A DNA stretch of 52,312 nucleotides from Promethearchaeota archaeon (GTDB lineage Archaea > Asgardarchaeota > Lokiarchaeia > Sigyniarchaeales > SOKP01): NCBI GenBank assembly GCA_016840165.1, contig JAEOSU010000028.1:1-52312 (forward strand), in the 5' to 3' direction. Both the position numbers and the translations under genes were made by a program. Positions 16,785-25,718 of this stretch are shown here, one piece after another. Under the pieces are notes generated by a model that worked only from the letters and a program-made list of their open reading frames with translations, was not told where the DNA came from and did not search any database. The first letter of the stretch is position 1, and each line of letters starts with the position of its first letter.

Positions 16785-17606
16785 TTATTTTTTCCTTTTT
16801 CTTGCTTTTAGGGAAAACATCATTGGTATTGAATGCTTGAATGTCTGAAATTCCCAGTATCCATCCTTTCTCCTTTTCATATCCGGATGAATTTTAAAAA
16901 AGGAAAATGGAAACTCGTGTAAGAAGAGAAGTTCAAAGTTTACATTTAATAGAGAGTTTACTATGTCCTGCATTGGATGAAACCAGTCATAAGTAGTTTT
17001 ATTTACTAATTTCTCATTAGTGTCGACATATATAACATCATCATCAAAACGATAAGGTTTTCCCTCATTAAAATAATCATATCCAATTCTAAATTCCTCT
17101 TTATATTTTTCATCAATTAAATTCCCAAAAGGATGGTTCTCGACTATATAAAATATACCCCCAGGTTTTAAGAACATTTCAATGATTTGTGCCCATTTTG
17201 ACAAATCAGGAAGCCATCCTATTACCCCATAAGATGTGAAGATTATATCGAACGTAGTGTCTAACACTTTAGGTAAATCATAAATATTTGAGTGAATAAA
17301 GGTAGCAGGAATATTTAACTCCTTACTTAGAGTTTTTGCTAACTGAATCGCGCTTTCAGAGAAATCGACTCCAGTTACCTTCGCACCCTCACGAGCCCAA
17401 GAGAGAGTATCCATCCCAAAATGACATTGTAAATGAAGTAAGGTTTTTCCCTTAACATCTGTAAGTTCTTCTTTTTCAATTGATAAAAGTGATGTCTTTC
17501 CAGCTTTAAATCCCTCTAAATCGTAGAATTTCGACTTAGCATTAATATTTACTAATTCATTCCAGCGTTTTAAGTTAGCATTAAAATATTTTTTGTATTG
17601 CTCCAT
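16785..17606 (-). CDS. Class I SAM-dependent methyltransferase
   Basis: About 273 residues from ATG 17606 (GTG at 17615 is an alternative). Motif I is LLHLQCHFGMDTLSWA, followed by VTGVDFSESAIQLAK (the acidic residue binding the ribose of SAM) and FTSYGVIGWLPDLSKWA (motif II/III). The C-terminal part supplies the substrate site. The substrate is unknown; overall resemblance is to small-molecule methyltransferases of the UbiE/Tehb-like kind. It lies directly after the hexapeptide-repeat and HypB-like genes on the same strand, with a gap of about 15 bases, so it is probably the last gene of that operon. Confidence 0.75.
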   Translation of the reverse strand: MEQYKKYFNANLKRWNELVNINAKSKFYDLEGFKAGKTSLLSIEKEELTDVKGKTLLHLQCHFGMDTLSWAREGAKVTGVDFSESAIQLAKTLSKELNIPATFIHSNIYDLPKVLDTTFDIIFTSYGVIGWLPDLSKWAQIIEMFLKPGGIFYIVENHPFGNLIDEKYKEEFRIGYDYFNEGKPYRFDDDVIYVDTNEKLVNKTTYDWFHPMQDIVNSLLNVNFELLFLHEFPFSFFKIHPDMKRRKDGYWEFQTFKHSIPMMFSLKARKRKK

Positions 17607-17621
17607 AAAAGTCACTATCCT

Positions 17622-18041
17622 TTATAGCGATATTTTGTTTAAATCCTTCTCAGAATCAGCTTTACCACTAAGAATTGAAGATTTACATTTAAAATTCTCA
17701 AAATTAAGGTTTGACTCTGGAGCGATTATACAATTTTCTAGTTTTAAATTATTGCCAAGAGTGGCATTATCAAAAATAATTGTGTTTGAAAGCTCAACAT
17801 AATCACCAATCTTCACATTCGACCCAATATAGACATTTGGTCCGAGAAGGACATCATCTCCAATCTCAACATTACGCTCTAAATAAACAGGTTCTATAAA
17901 AGTTGGAAAATCTCCTATATAGGTGTTAATATGGTTTGAGATTTTCGAAAAAAACGATCTGAGCATATTTTTCAGCTCATTTTTGGAAATTTTGTTTGGA
18001 TCTTCCAAGATCTTTTGAATATTTTCTAATTGTTCTTTCAT
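17622..18041 (-). CDS. Left-handed beta-helix (hexapeptide-repeat) protein
   Basis: 139 residues. A helical N-terminal third (LENIQKILEDPNKISKNELK) is followed by hexapeptide repeats with I/V every sixth residue (VEIGDDVLLGPNVYIGSNVK, then IGDYVELSNTIIFDNATLG). This matches the C-terminal beta-helix of sugar-nucleotide pyrophosphorylases, but the nucleotidyltransferase domain is absent. Family members trimerise and act as acyltransferases or as regulatory scaffolds; no catalytic His is obvious. Middle gene of a three-gene operon, 31 bases after the HypB-like gene. Confidence 0.65.
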   Translation of the reverse strand: MKEQLENIQKILEDPNKISKNELKNMLRSFFSKISNHINTYIGDFPTFIEPVYLERNVEIGDDVLLGPNVYIGSNVKIGDYVELSNTIIFDNATLGNNLKLENCIIAPESNLNFENFKCKSSILSGKADSEKDLNKISL

Positions 18042-18072
18042 TTAAACTCAATCCTTTTTATTCATTCCTTAT

Positions 18073-18789
18073 TTAAAGTCCCATGAGGGAAATCAGTTGA
18101 TCTATATTTGTACCATTTTTTGCGCTTGTAGTTAATACTTCAATATTGGGGTTTATTATTTTTGCATCCTTAACCATTTTATCGATATTAGTTCCTAAGC
18201 GCTCTTTTAAATCAACTTTATTAATAATCGCAATATCAGACATTTTAAAAAGCATTGGATGCTTTTCTATTACCCATTCTCCTTCTGTTATTGAAACTAT
18301 TACAATTCTTTTATCAGTTCCTAAGATGAAATCAGAAGGACAAATTAGGTTTCCAACGTTTTCAATAAAGAGGAGATCATATTTCTGTAAATCTTTATTT
18401 TTTATGATTTGATGAATATGATAGGCATTTAATGCACATTCACGTCCAGTATTAATTTGCACGGTTTCAGCATTATGGGCTTCGATGCGATCCGCATCGA
18501 CTCGAGTTGTGATGTCTCCACAAATTACCAATATTCTATAACGCGATTGTAATCTCTCTACAATTTGAGAAATTATTTCCGTCTTCCCAGCTCCAATCGC
18601 ACCCACTATATCAAACGATTTAATTTTGTAGCTTTTAAGATTAGCGTTAATTTTTGAGGCCAACTCCTCATTTTGCTTTTCTATTTGCTTTTTAGTTGAC
18701 ACCACGGAATCTCGTATCTCATCTGAAGATAAATTAATACTTTCTAATTCTTTTATCCGTGAAATCTCTTCTTCATTATTATTTTCCAT
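18073..18789 (-). CDS. hypB: HypB-like nickel-insertion GTPase with altered metal site
   Basis: 238 residues of the SIMIBI GTPase class. GAIGAGKT (63-70) is the P-loop, VICGDITTRVDADRI the switch, FIENVGNLICPSDF (about 141-154) and INKVDL the guanine-specificity site, all typical of HypB rather than UreG. HypB loads nickel into [NiFe] hydrogenase. The conserved dimer-interface metal site, normally TGxxCHLDA plus a second Cys, reads TGRECALNA here: Cys 118 and Cys 150 remain but the His is Ala 119. The N-terminus has no His-rich stretch. No other hyp gene or hydrogenase is present; instead it heads an operon with a beta-helix protein and a methyltransferase, so a different metalloenzyme target is possible. 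Confidence 0.8.
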   Translation of the reverse strand: MENNNEEEISRIKELESINLSSDEIRDSVVSTKKQIEKQNEELASKINANLKSYKIKSFDIVGAIGAGKTEIISQIVERLQSRYRILVICGDITTRVDADRIEAHNAETVQINTGRECALNAYHIHQIIKNKDLQKYDLLFIENVGNLICPSDFILGTDKRIVIVSITEGEWVIEKHPMLFKMSDIAIINKVDLKERLGTNIDKMVKDAKIINPNIEVLTTSAKNGTNIDQLISLMGL

Positions 18790-18850
18790 AATTAAACTCT
18801 AATTGTTAATCTTGACATCAATAATACTTCATTGAAAAAAAATAATTTGT

Positions 18851-19750
18851 TTATTTATCAAACCTTAAAATTATTATATTCGCCAATAAAACGAGGGAGC
18901 CTCCAATGATGGTAAAGATTGACAGAGAAGGAAAAAAAAATAAATTAATTACAACGGAGACGATGATCTCAGAATAAGAGAGAATGACAATGTTCCCTCC
19001 TTTATCATTCTTCACACCAATATTATAAAGAGTAAAAGCAAAAGCAGTAGGGATAAAACCTAATAATAAGCTGATGAGAAGATCATTTAAAGTCAATTTA
19101 AATACATCATTAATCCCTAGAGGAAAGAAGATAATTACAAGAGAGAGGGTTGAAAACCAAGTTAAAAAAATATCAAAGTTTCCTACTGTATTCAATTGTG
19201 AGTTGGTTTTTTTTCGTTGATTATAAATTTTTTTCTTGGAAAAAATCAATATCCCTAGAGTAAAACCGGAGAGCAACCCAAAAATTAATCCATATGATAA
19301 CAGATTGCCCGTCCAAAACTCCATAATTATGGAGACACCTACAATTGCGAGGATAAAACAAAGATAATTCAATTTCGAAATCTTCTCTTCTCTTGTAAAA
19401 GTTAGAAGGAGTAAAAGATACAACCCGCTTGTATATAATAGAAATGCGGCAAATGCCGAACCTGATAATTGAATGGTCATAAAATAGAATAAGATAACTA
19501 GAGGGTTCGATATGGCGATAATTATCAAATACTTCCAATAATCCTTAAATGATCGAGAAATAAAACCAAAAGAAAAAGATTTGGTAAGCAACATTAAGAT
19601 TGTGAGGAAAAAGGTTCCAAAAAGACCTCGGAATAAAACTACAGAATAGATAGGATATTTTTGTAAGAGGATAATGAAAAGACCAACACTTCCCATAGAA
19701 ATTCCGGAAAGGAGCATAGATATTTTAGAAATTGTTGGAGTGACTTTCAT
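18851..19750 (-). CDS. EamA/DMT-family transporter
   Basis: 299 residues in ten hydrophobic helices arranged as two five-helix EamA repeats: the first begins SMLLSGISMGSVGLFIILLQ, the second near LLSYGLIFGLLSGFTLGILI. The repeats contain the usual small-residue helix packing (LSGSAFAAFLLYTSGLYLLL). Family members export or exchange metabolites such as amino acids or nucleotide sugars; the substrate cannot be read. It follows, 61 bases upstream in sequence terms, the HypB operon on the same strand, but a functional link is not evident. Confidence 0.75.
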   Translation of the reverse strand: MKVTPTISKISMLLSGISMGSVGLFIILLQKYPIYSVVLFRGLFGTFFLTILMLLTKSFSFGFISRSFKDYWKYLIIIAISNPLVILFYFMTIQLSGSAFAAFLLYTSGLYLLLLLTFTREEKISKLNYLCFILAIVGVSIIMEFWTGNLLSYGLIFGLLSGFTLGILIFSKKKIYNQRKKTNSQLNTVGNFDIFLTWFSTLSLVIIFFPLGINDVFKLTLNDLLISLLLGFIPTAFAFTLYNIGVKNDKGGNIVILSYSEIIVSVVINLFFFPSLSIFTIIGGSLVLLANIIILRFDK

Positions 19751-19836
19751 GATATAATATGTGTAAAACGCGTTAAATAAATTAGCTTAATAATATTTTA
19801 AATGCATTGGATTTTATAAAATGATATAAAATATGA

Positions 19837-21165
19837 CTAATCAACTCTCGCTCCACAATTAGGACATATATGAACATTTTGTAAGGTTGCTCCACAAATC
19901 TTACATAATTTTATAGTCCTCTTCTTTGGTGGTTTTAGCGAAGTTATAGATATGGCTTTATTAGCTTCAGATAAATTTTCCCGAACATTTATGACAGTCT
20001 CAGTAACTTTTAGAACTTTATTTTGATTATTATTCTTAGGTTTTATTATAATTTCTTGACCGAAATACCCTCCGATTCTCACTTTTTTTTCTGTTTCAAC
20101 CTCTATCTTACTCTCCTCAGCTACATCTTCAATTGGCTCCAAATAATCCTCTTCAGAAAGATCTTCCTCTTCAATTTCCTCCTCAATTATATCCAACTGG
20201 GCTTCTTCTTCAGTTATTTCTTCTCCATCGGATTTATATTCCTCTTCATAGATTAAATTCACGAAATCTTCATCAAGTTTGAGTAATGTATCACATTGTA
20301 AGCATCGAAATATATGTCTGAAGCCTATATTATTTTTAATCGAATAATGAGCTGCGCAGCAAGAATGGTATTTTACATCACAATTATAACATTTAAGAAT
20401 TTGATCAGAGTGAAGTTCACAGACTGGACATAGTTCTTGTTGGCAGATATCACATACCTCCTTATCTTCAGAATCGAGAGATATTAAATCAACTGCTAAT
20501 CTTTCATAAAAAATTTTATCCTCCCTGAGTACAGGATGTTGTTCACTTGGCTGTATAACGGTGAATTCAGTTTTATTTTGAACAAGAGATCCAAGTATGT
20601 TGGGAAATATTTTAGGATCCTTGCAGTAAAAGACCCCGCTATGTGTTTCTGAAGAAATCACCTTTAATTTCACATCATCATCGTAAAACTTGCTATCTCC
20701 TACACGAATGATATCAATAAAGGCGTAAAAATTTCTAGCTTTAATTAATAAGTCATAAAGAGCATTATGATAATCTTCAGATAAGGTACTAGGAACATCC
20801 GATATAATGATTACACGATAATTTTTTCTAGATTCTTGGCTTTTTCGAAAAATATATGCCAATATCTCGAATAGACCATTTTCAAGGAAGCTTTGACCAG
20901 TTTCACGTGTATCCCATTTATCATTTAATTGATCAAGAATTTTATCTGAATCTTTTTCATCATAAACAGTAATGGGATTGGTATTCTCTTGAAAAATTAC
21001 TAGCCCATAGGAGGTTAAAATGTTAAAGTTGTTTTTTTCCTTTATAAATGAACTTATCCCCTTTAGAAGTGTTTTTTTTTTAAGGTAATCAGTGATAAGA
21101 TCGATGTAAAAAATGAATTCCTCCGAATTTATCGAAGGTTTTCTAAAAGCTTTAACATCAGACAT
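19837..21165 (-). CDS. vWA-like / C4HC3 zinc (PHD/RING-variant) / zinc-ribbon protein, paralogue 1
   Basis: 442 residues. Residues 15-205 fit a von Willebrand A-like Rossmann fold (strands EFIFYIDL, YGLVIFQ, YRVIIISDVPS, FIDIIRVG); the MIDAS DxSxS is not canonical (YIDLITD). Residues 238-291 hold CDIC, then CPVC-x9-CYNC-x4-H-x2-C-x17-CLQC, which fits the C4HC3 pattern of PHD and RING-variant domains. A highly acidic linker (about 300-355), the peptide VRIGGYFG (362-369) and a CKIC...CPNC zinc ribbon (421-437) follow. The order vWA plus zinc fingers recalls TFIIH p44/Ssl1, but homology is not shown. Tandem with a paralogue 136 bases upstream; probable co-transcription. A ubiquitin-ligase-like or scaffold role is inference. 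Confidence 0.65.
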   Translation of the reverse strand: MSDVKAFRKPSINSEEFIFYIDLITDYLKKKTLLKGISSFIKEKNNFNILTSYGLVIFQENTNPITVYDEKDSDKILDQLNDKWDTRETGQSFLENGLFEILAYIFRKSQESRKNYRVIIISDVPSTLSEDYHNALYDLLIKARNFYAFIDIIRVGDSKFYDDDVKLKVISSETHSGVFYCKDPKIFPNILGSLVQNKTEFTVIQPSEQHPVLREDKIFYERLAVDLISLDSEDKEVCDICQQELCPVCELHSDQILKCYNCDVKYHSCCAAHYSIKNNIGFRHIFRCLQCDTLLKLDEDFVNLIYEEEYKSDGEEITEEEAQLDIIEEEIEEEDLSEEDYLEPIEDVAEESKIEVETEKKVRIGGYFGQEIIIKPKNNNQNKVLKVTETVINVRENLSEANKAISITSLKPPKKRTIKLCKICGATLQNVHICPNCGARVD

Positions 21166-21301
21166 AAATTAATTCATTTTACACATGTGATAAAATTATA
21201 TATGAATAATGTGAGAATTTTTATTTATTTTTATTGATAATTCCATTCTTTCCCAAGAAAAATAATATTAATTGTATAAGGGAGTAGATGTAATTTTCAT
21301 A

Positions 21302-22645
21302 TCAATCTAATTTATGACCACAAAATGGACATATATCTCCTTTCCTAAAATCCGAGGCAAATGGCGTCCCACATTCAGGACAGGAATTAATTTTTTTTTC
21401 CGTATCTACGAGGACAGTTGAAGATTCTTTATTAACTAATTGATTCCGTTCGCTTAGTTTATTCCCTCCAGAAATATCTTGATGCGTTTTTTCCTTCTGA
21501 TATACTAATTTATCCCCGATTTTTTGTACAGTGTAAAGTTTACCAAAATATCCCCCAATTCTAACAGTTCGTGGTTTTCTTTCTGAATATGTTGTTTTCC
21601 CAGATGAGGAAGAATACCCAATTTCTTTATTATTCTCTAAATCTTTAACTTGCGGAATTGGTTTAAAGCGTATTTCGGTTTCAATTTCTTTGCTATCTTC
21701 CAACTCTAGATATTCCTCTGCAGAATCAATTGAAGCGTCTTTAGGCCTAACAATTTCATCTTGATCAATTTTTAAAAGCACATCACATTTTGGACAACGA
21801 AAAATATGAGGTATACCAATATTGTTTTGAAGAATATAATTAATTAAACAACAATTATGAAAAGCTGAGGAGCATTCTGGGCAGATCTTAGGGATATCAT
21901 TAACACTAGCACAAACCGGACAAATCTCTTCTGAACAAAAATGACATTTTTGAGTTATAGATGCATCAGGGGATTCTATAAGTTCCTTGGCCAATTGGGA
22001 GTAAAATTCATAATCACTGCGATTAATTTTAATCTTTTCCGATCTTTTATATTCAAAGATATCAACCGATTCTTTAGATTGAATTAGTTTTTTAATAACC
22101 TGTTTAAATTCATCTTTATCCTTTATATAAAAAATCTTCCCCTTGGTATCATTGGCAAGTATATTTAGTTTAACATCATCTTTAAAAAATCGGTCTTCTT
22201 TTTCAGAAATTCTTATGATATCTATATAAGTTGGAAAAAACTTAATTTTTGACACGATATTAAACAATGCATCGGTATAATCTTCAGAAAGATCACTTGG
22301 AGTGTCAGTAATCACGATAACACGATAAGTTTTTGACTTCTTTCGTACGGTTTCGGCGATGTAAGAAAAAATATAGAACAACCCATTTTCAAAAAATGAC
22401 TTTTTTTTTGGACGTGATTTCCAATTTTCATCAACTGCTTTTAAGATAATGTTCGAATCCTTTTTATTCGTTAAAAATATTGGATTACCCTCATCTTGGA
22501 ATATTAACAAGCCATAATGTCCGTTGATATTAATTTTATTTTTTTCTGAGATATAATACTTAATAGATCTAATAATGTCTTTTTTCTTAAGAAGCTCCTT
22601 GGTTAAATCTAAATATATAAATACATCCTCGTGGGAACTTTTCAT
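21302..22645 (-). CDS. vWA-like / C4HC3 zinc (PHD/RING-variant) / zinc-ribbon protein, paralogue 2
   Basis: 447 residues with the same order as its downstream neighbour: vWA-like domain (YLDLTKELL at 11-19, YGLLIFQ, YRVIVITDTPSDLSEDY), CHFC plus CPVC-x9-CPEC-x4-H-x2-C-x17-CPKC (234-287), a charged linker, VRIGGYFG (361-368) and a C-terminal CPEC...CPFC ribbon. Zinc-ligand spacing is identical to paralogue 1 although the overall identity is moderate, so both copies seem to be under selection. The ATG start is clear. The 5' end faces a winged-helix/coiled-coil gene across 150 bases, implying a divergent promoter region. Function unknown. Confidence 0.65.
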   Translation of the reverse strand: MKSSHEDVFIYLDLTKELLKKKDIIRSIKYYISEKNKININGHYGLLIFQDEGNPIFLTNKKDSNIILKAVDENWKSRPKKKSFFENGLFYIFSYIAETVRKKSKTYRVIVITDTPSDLSEDYTDALFNIVSKIKFFPTYIDIIRISEKEDRFFKDDVKLNILANDTKGKIFYIKDKDEFKQVIKKLIQSKESVDIFEYKRSEKIKINRSDYEFYSQLAKELIESPDASITQKCHFCSEEICPVCASVNDIPKICPECSSAFHNCCLINYILQNNIGIPHIFRCPKCDVLLKIDQDEIVRPKDASIDSAEEYLELEDSKEIETEIRFKPIPQVKDLENNKEIGYSSSSGKTTYSERKPRTVRIGGYFGKLYTVQKIGDKLVYQKEKTHQDISGGNKLSERNQLVNKESSTVLVDTEKKINSCPECGTPFASDFRKGDICPFCGHKLD

Positions 22646-22795
22646 CGAAAGAATAACCTAGCTACTAATAAATAAACTTAAGAGTATTAAACTTTAAATT
22701 TTTTTATCTTAAAATATTTAAAAATAAATAATTATATTTCTTATTATTAAAAGTAAGAAACTCCATTTTAACAAATTAATCTATTGAGGATAAAA

Positions 22796-24751
22796 ATGGA
22801 AGATTTTTTAAAACAGTTAAATCTCTCAGATAATGCAATCCAGATTTATATTAAAGGTTTAGGTAAAGCACCGCTTTCTTCTTTTGAAATCTACTCAATA
22901 GTTCCAAAATTGTCTGAAAAAGATTACAAGCAAACAATTAACGAATTATTAGAGCTTGGGCTTTTAGTCCCTATCCAATCTGATGACCCGGATATGATTA
23001 TGACCTATTTAGTAATCCCGCCTTTTAATCCCATTATTACCTACATTGCCAATATTTATGCTAATTTAGATAGTATTAAAAACCAACTTCATCAATTAAT
23101 GGCAAAGACCTTGAATAATACTCTTGAAAAGAATAGTTTAATAGAATTAGATACAATTTTTCAAGTTACTCAAGACATAAAAAGAGATATAGAAGAAGAA
23201 TCCATTATCCAAAAGCAAGACATCGAAGACATTGTACAGGGAATGGAGAACTTCAATATAATAAATGATGCTTTAAAAGATCTTCATCAGAGAGTTAAAG
23301 GGGTTACTCAAACTGAATTCTCTAATTTATTTAAAATGGTCACTAAAACTAAAGATGAAATCATTACACAATTAGAATATTTGGAGTTAAAAAAACACGA
23401 AGAACCTGTTAAAAAATTGATTGAAAGAATTTTTAAGCAAAATTCAGAAGATCTAATTAAAAACTTTACCACAAGATTGCATGAATCAATTGAAACAGAA
23501 TTCACAAATACGAGAGAGTCACTTGATAACATCATTAAGTCAATTTTTCAATTTAGGGACGATTTTAAGATGTTATTAGTTAATACTATTAATAATTATG
23601 AGCAGAAAATTAATAGGATCATCGATATGATTAAAAGCAAGAATACGGGATTAACTGAAGATTTACAGCAATTTGAAAAACTTATTTTAGATAATTTTGA
23701 GGTCGTTATCAAAAATTCTGTAGATTCTGTAGCTGCTCTTAATAATCCTATTGATAAAGTAATGAAAAGTTATTTTCATTCTTATGTTTCACCTGAGAAA
23801 ATCCAATTGTCTGATTTATGGTTTATTAATAGTATTTCAAGGGTAAATGAAAATGTTTTGAATTGGATTGCCAAATGCAATCGGGAAATCTTATTAATTT
23901 TACCGAAACTTGAGACTCATTTGTCGGCAGATTCTTTTAAAGGAGTAAACGCATCTGTAAAAATAAAGGTTGTCTCTTCAGAAGCTCATGTTAATAGTTT
24001 TGTTAAGAAGTTAAAAACCATTAAAAATCTGGAGTATCGAATGTTAAAGAATGATGAGATTGTCATTTTGAAAGGAGATCAAAAATATATACTTATTGGA
24101 ATCATCAAATCTAGTTCGGAAAATCCTCTAAATGATTTTATAGGATTTGCTACAAATAATCCCTCTTATTTTAACCTATTAAGTAACTTTGTTCTGTCAA
24201 TGTGGGAAAAAGGAAGTACCGAGTCATATCAAGCTCCTAAGTCAATTGGAACAAAAGTGGATGAGATTTCCTCCCCAAAATCGTTACAAACCACTCCCAT
24301 TAAAAAAATTCAGCCATCAATAGAAGTTCCAGAACATATTAAAGCAAAAAAAGTGTTACGAGAGGTTGTAAAATCACCCTTACAAGAAAAGGAACCAGTG
24401 AAAACTGAACTAGAAGCTTCAACAGTCATTTCAAATTTAACAAACCAAATACAACAACATGTAGATTTTGTTTCTAAAGCTCAGCCGAAACCTGGAGATG
24501 AAGCAGGTATTATGATTAATAATGCATTTAATAATTTGGCCCAGAAGCTTAACAGATTGAATGGAGAAGCATTTAGTCAGGAATTACAAAAGGTTGCTGA
24601 TCTTGTTTTAGAAAAGAAGGGTTTTTCAGTTACTTTACATAAATTACGTAGTACTATTAATCAATACAAAATGTTTGTTCATCCATTAAGTCAAGAAAAT
24701 ATCGCCCAAATAAAACAAGATTTTGAAGAGTGGAAAGCTAAGATTTTATAA
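22796..24751 (+). CDS. TrmB-type winged-helix protein with long coiled coil and C-terminal helical domain
   Basis: 651 residues from ATG 22796, which has GAGGA 6-10 bases upstream; TTG at 22784 is less likely. Residues 1-75 form a TrmB-like winged helix (LNLSDNAIQIYIKGLG...LLELGLLVPI). About 90-330 is coiled coil. About 345-460 (WIAKCNREILLILPKLETHL, VKIKVVSS, DEIVILKGDQKYILIGII) resembles the phospholipase-D-like effector domain of TrmB regulators. A Pro/Ser/Lys linker leads to a helical C-terminal domain ending FEEWKAKIL. TrmB proteins are sugar-responsive transcription regulators, but the long coiled coil is unusual and points to an architectural or complex-forming role. It is divergent from the vWA-zinc paralogues and may be their partner or regulator. 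Confidence 0.6.
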   Translation: MEDFLKQLNLSDNAIQIYIKGLGKAPLSSFEIYSIVPKLSEKDYKQTINELLELGLLVPIQSDDPDMIMTYLVIPPFNPIITYIANIYANLDSIKNQLHQLMAKTLNNTLEKNSLIELDTIFQVTQDIKRDIEEESIIQKQDIEDIVQGMENFNIINDALKDLHQRVKGVTQTEFSNLFKMVTKTKDEIITQLEYLELKKHEEPVKKLIERIFKQNSEDLIKNFTTRLHESIETEFTNTRESLDNIIKSIFQFRDDFKMLLVNTINNYEQKINRIIDMIKSKNTGLTEDLQQFEKLILDNFEVVIKNSVDSVAALNNPIDKVMKSYFHSYVSPEKIQLSDLWFINSISRVNENVLNWIAKCNREILLILPKLETHLSADSFKGVNASVKIKVVSSEAHVNSFVKKLKTIKNLEYRMLKNDEIVILKGDQKYILIGIIKSSSENPLNDFIGFATNNPSYFNLLSNFVLSMWEKGSTESYQAPKSIGTKVDEISSPKSLQTTPIKKIQPSIEVPEHIKAKKVLREVVKSPLQEKEPVKTELEASTVISNLTNQIQQHVDFVSKAQPKPGDEAGIMINNAFNNLAQKLNRLNGEAFSQELQKVADLVLEKKGFSVTLHKLRSTINQYKMFVHPLSQENIAQIKQDFEEWKAKIL

Positions 24752-24765
24752 TTAGCTCAATTAAA

Positions 24766-25551
24766 TTATTTTTGATTAGAAGTGGTATTTTTTGATGTTT
24801 TGTATTTTACCACAAATCCATATAAAATGTAAATAAATAATCCGATAAAAATAGAAAGAAATATTATCGAAACTGTTATTGATATAATATAATTAGGATT
24901 CATAATTCCTATTATTCCGAAAATTGGGCCAAGAGGAGCGACTAAAAGGAAAATAACATATATAATTTTCCCTTTTTCGCCAAATGAAATATGAGTTGTA
25001 ATATTTAGCCATCCGATAAATATCAGGAAAAAAGGAATGAGAAAAGAGGTCAATACAGGAAAAATTGGATCCTGGAGAGGATAAGCCAAAGAATAGAAAT
25101 AATTGGCATAAAAATAGATAATGACTAGTAACGCACTAATTGGAGTAGGAACCCCCATATATCCGATACTTAAAGAAAGATTAAATCGCGCAAGCCTCAA
25201 AATTGCCCCTAAGGCAAAACATATACAAGCAATAAGTAGAATTACATCAAATAGTCCACTTGTTTTAAATGCTTGAAAGGTTAATATTGCAGGACTTATT
25301 CCAAATGTTAGCGAATCACTTAAGGAATCAAGTTGCTTTCCCATCTCGTTAACCGTACCCGTTTTTCGAGCGATATATCCATCAATTAAGTCCGTTCCTA
25401 ATGCGATCGTCACCAAGAAGAATCCTAAGGATATTGCATTTTTGTTTCCTACACAACCACAAACTAGCGAGATGATCCCTAATGTTGTACCAGTAATAGT
25501 AATATAATCCTTGAGCTTAAGGAGCTTAGGTATCGCGTAGTCTGAAACCAA
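24766..25551 (-). CDS. pssA: CDP-alcohol phosphatidyltransferase, probable archaetidylserine/phosphatidylserine synthase
   Basis: 261 residues, about seven hydrophobic helices. The family signature DG-x2-AR-x8-G-x3-D-x3-D is complete (DGYIARKTGTVNEMG followed by KQLDSLSD). The enzyme displaces CMP from a CDP-activated lipid with an alcohol acceptor at the membrane. The following SLTFGISPA and the length fit the serine-transferring branch found in archaea, rather than the glycerol- or inositol-phosphate branches, but the acceptor is inferred. TTG start at 25551. It converges with the coiled-coil gene, leaving a 14-base gap. Confidence 0.75.
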   Translation of the reverse strand: MVSDYAIPKLLKLKDYITITGTTLGIISLVCGCVGNKNAISLGFFLVTIALGTDLIDGYIARKTGTVNEMGKQLDSLSDSLTFGISPAILTFQAFKTSGLFDVILLIACICFALGAILRLARFNLSLSIGYMGVPTPISALLVIIYFYANYFYSLAYPLQDPIFPVLTSFLIPFFLIFIGWLNITTHISFGEKGKIIYVIFLLVAPLGPIFGIIGIMNPNYIISITVSIIFLSIFIGLFIYILYGFVVKYKTSKNTTSNQK

Positions 25552-25718
25552 TTTCTTATTTCTCTTTATGGTTAATTATTTATTTAAAATCTTATTGAAA
25601 TTAAAATATTTCTCTCTTGTTACTATAAAATCTATATCGAGTAAATTTATTAGATAAAGCTACTATATAGTCATTAAATAATAATATTGTTAAATTTCTA
25701 TTCGAAAAGGTAAACGAT

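Noticed and set aside
18073..18789. UreG or CooC-like GTPase
   Set aside because: The NTGxxC and ENVGNLICP segments are those of HypB.
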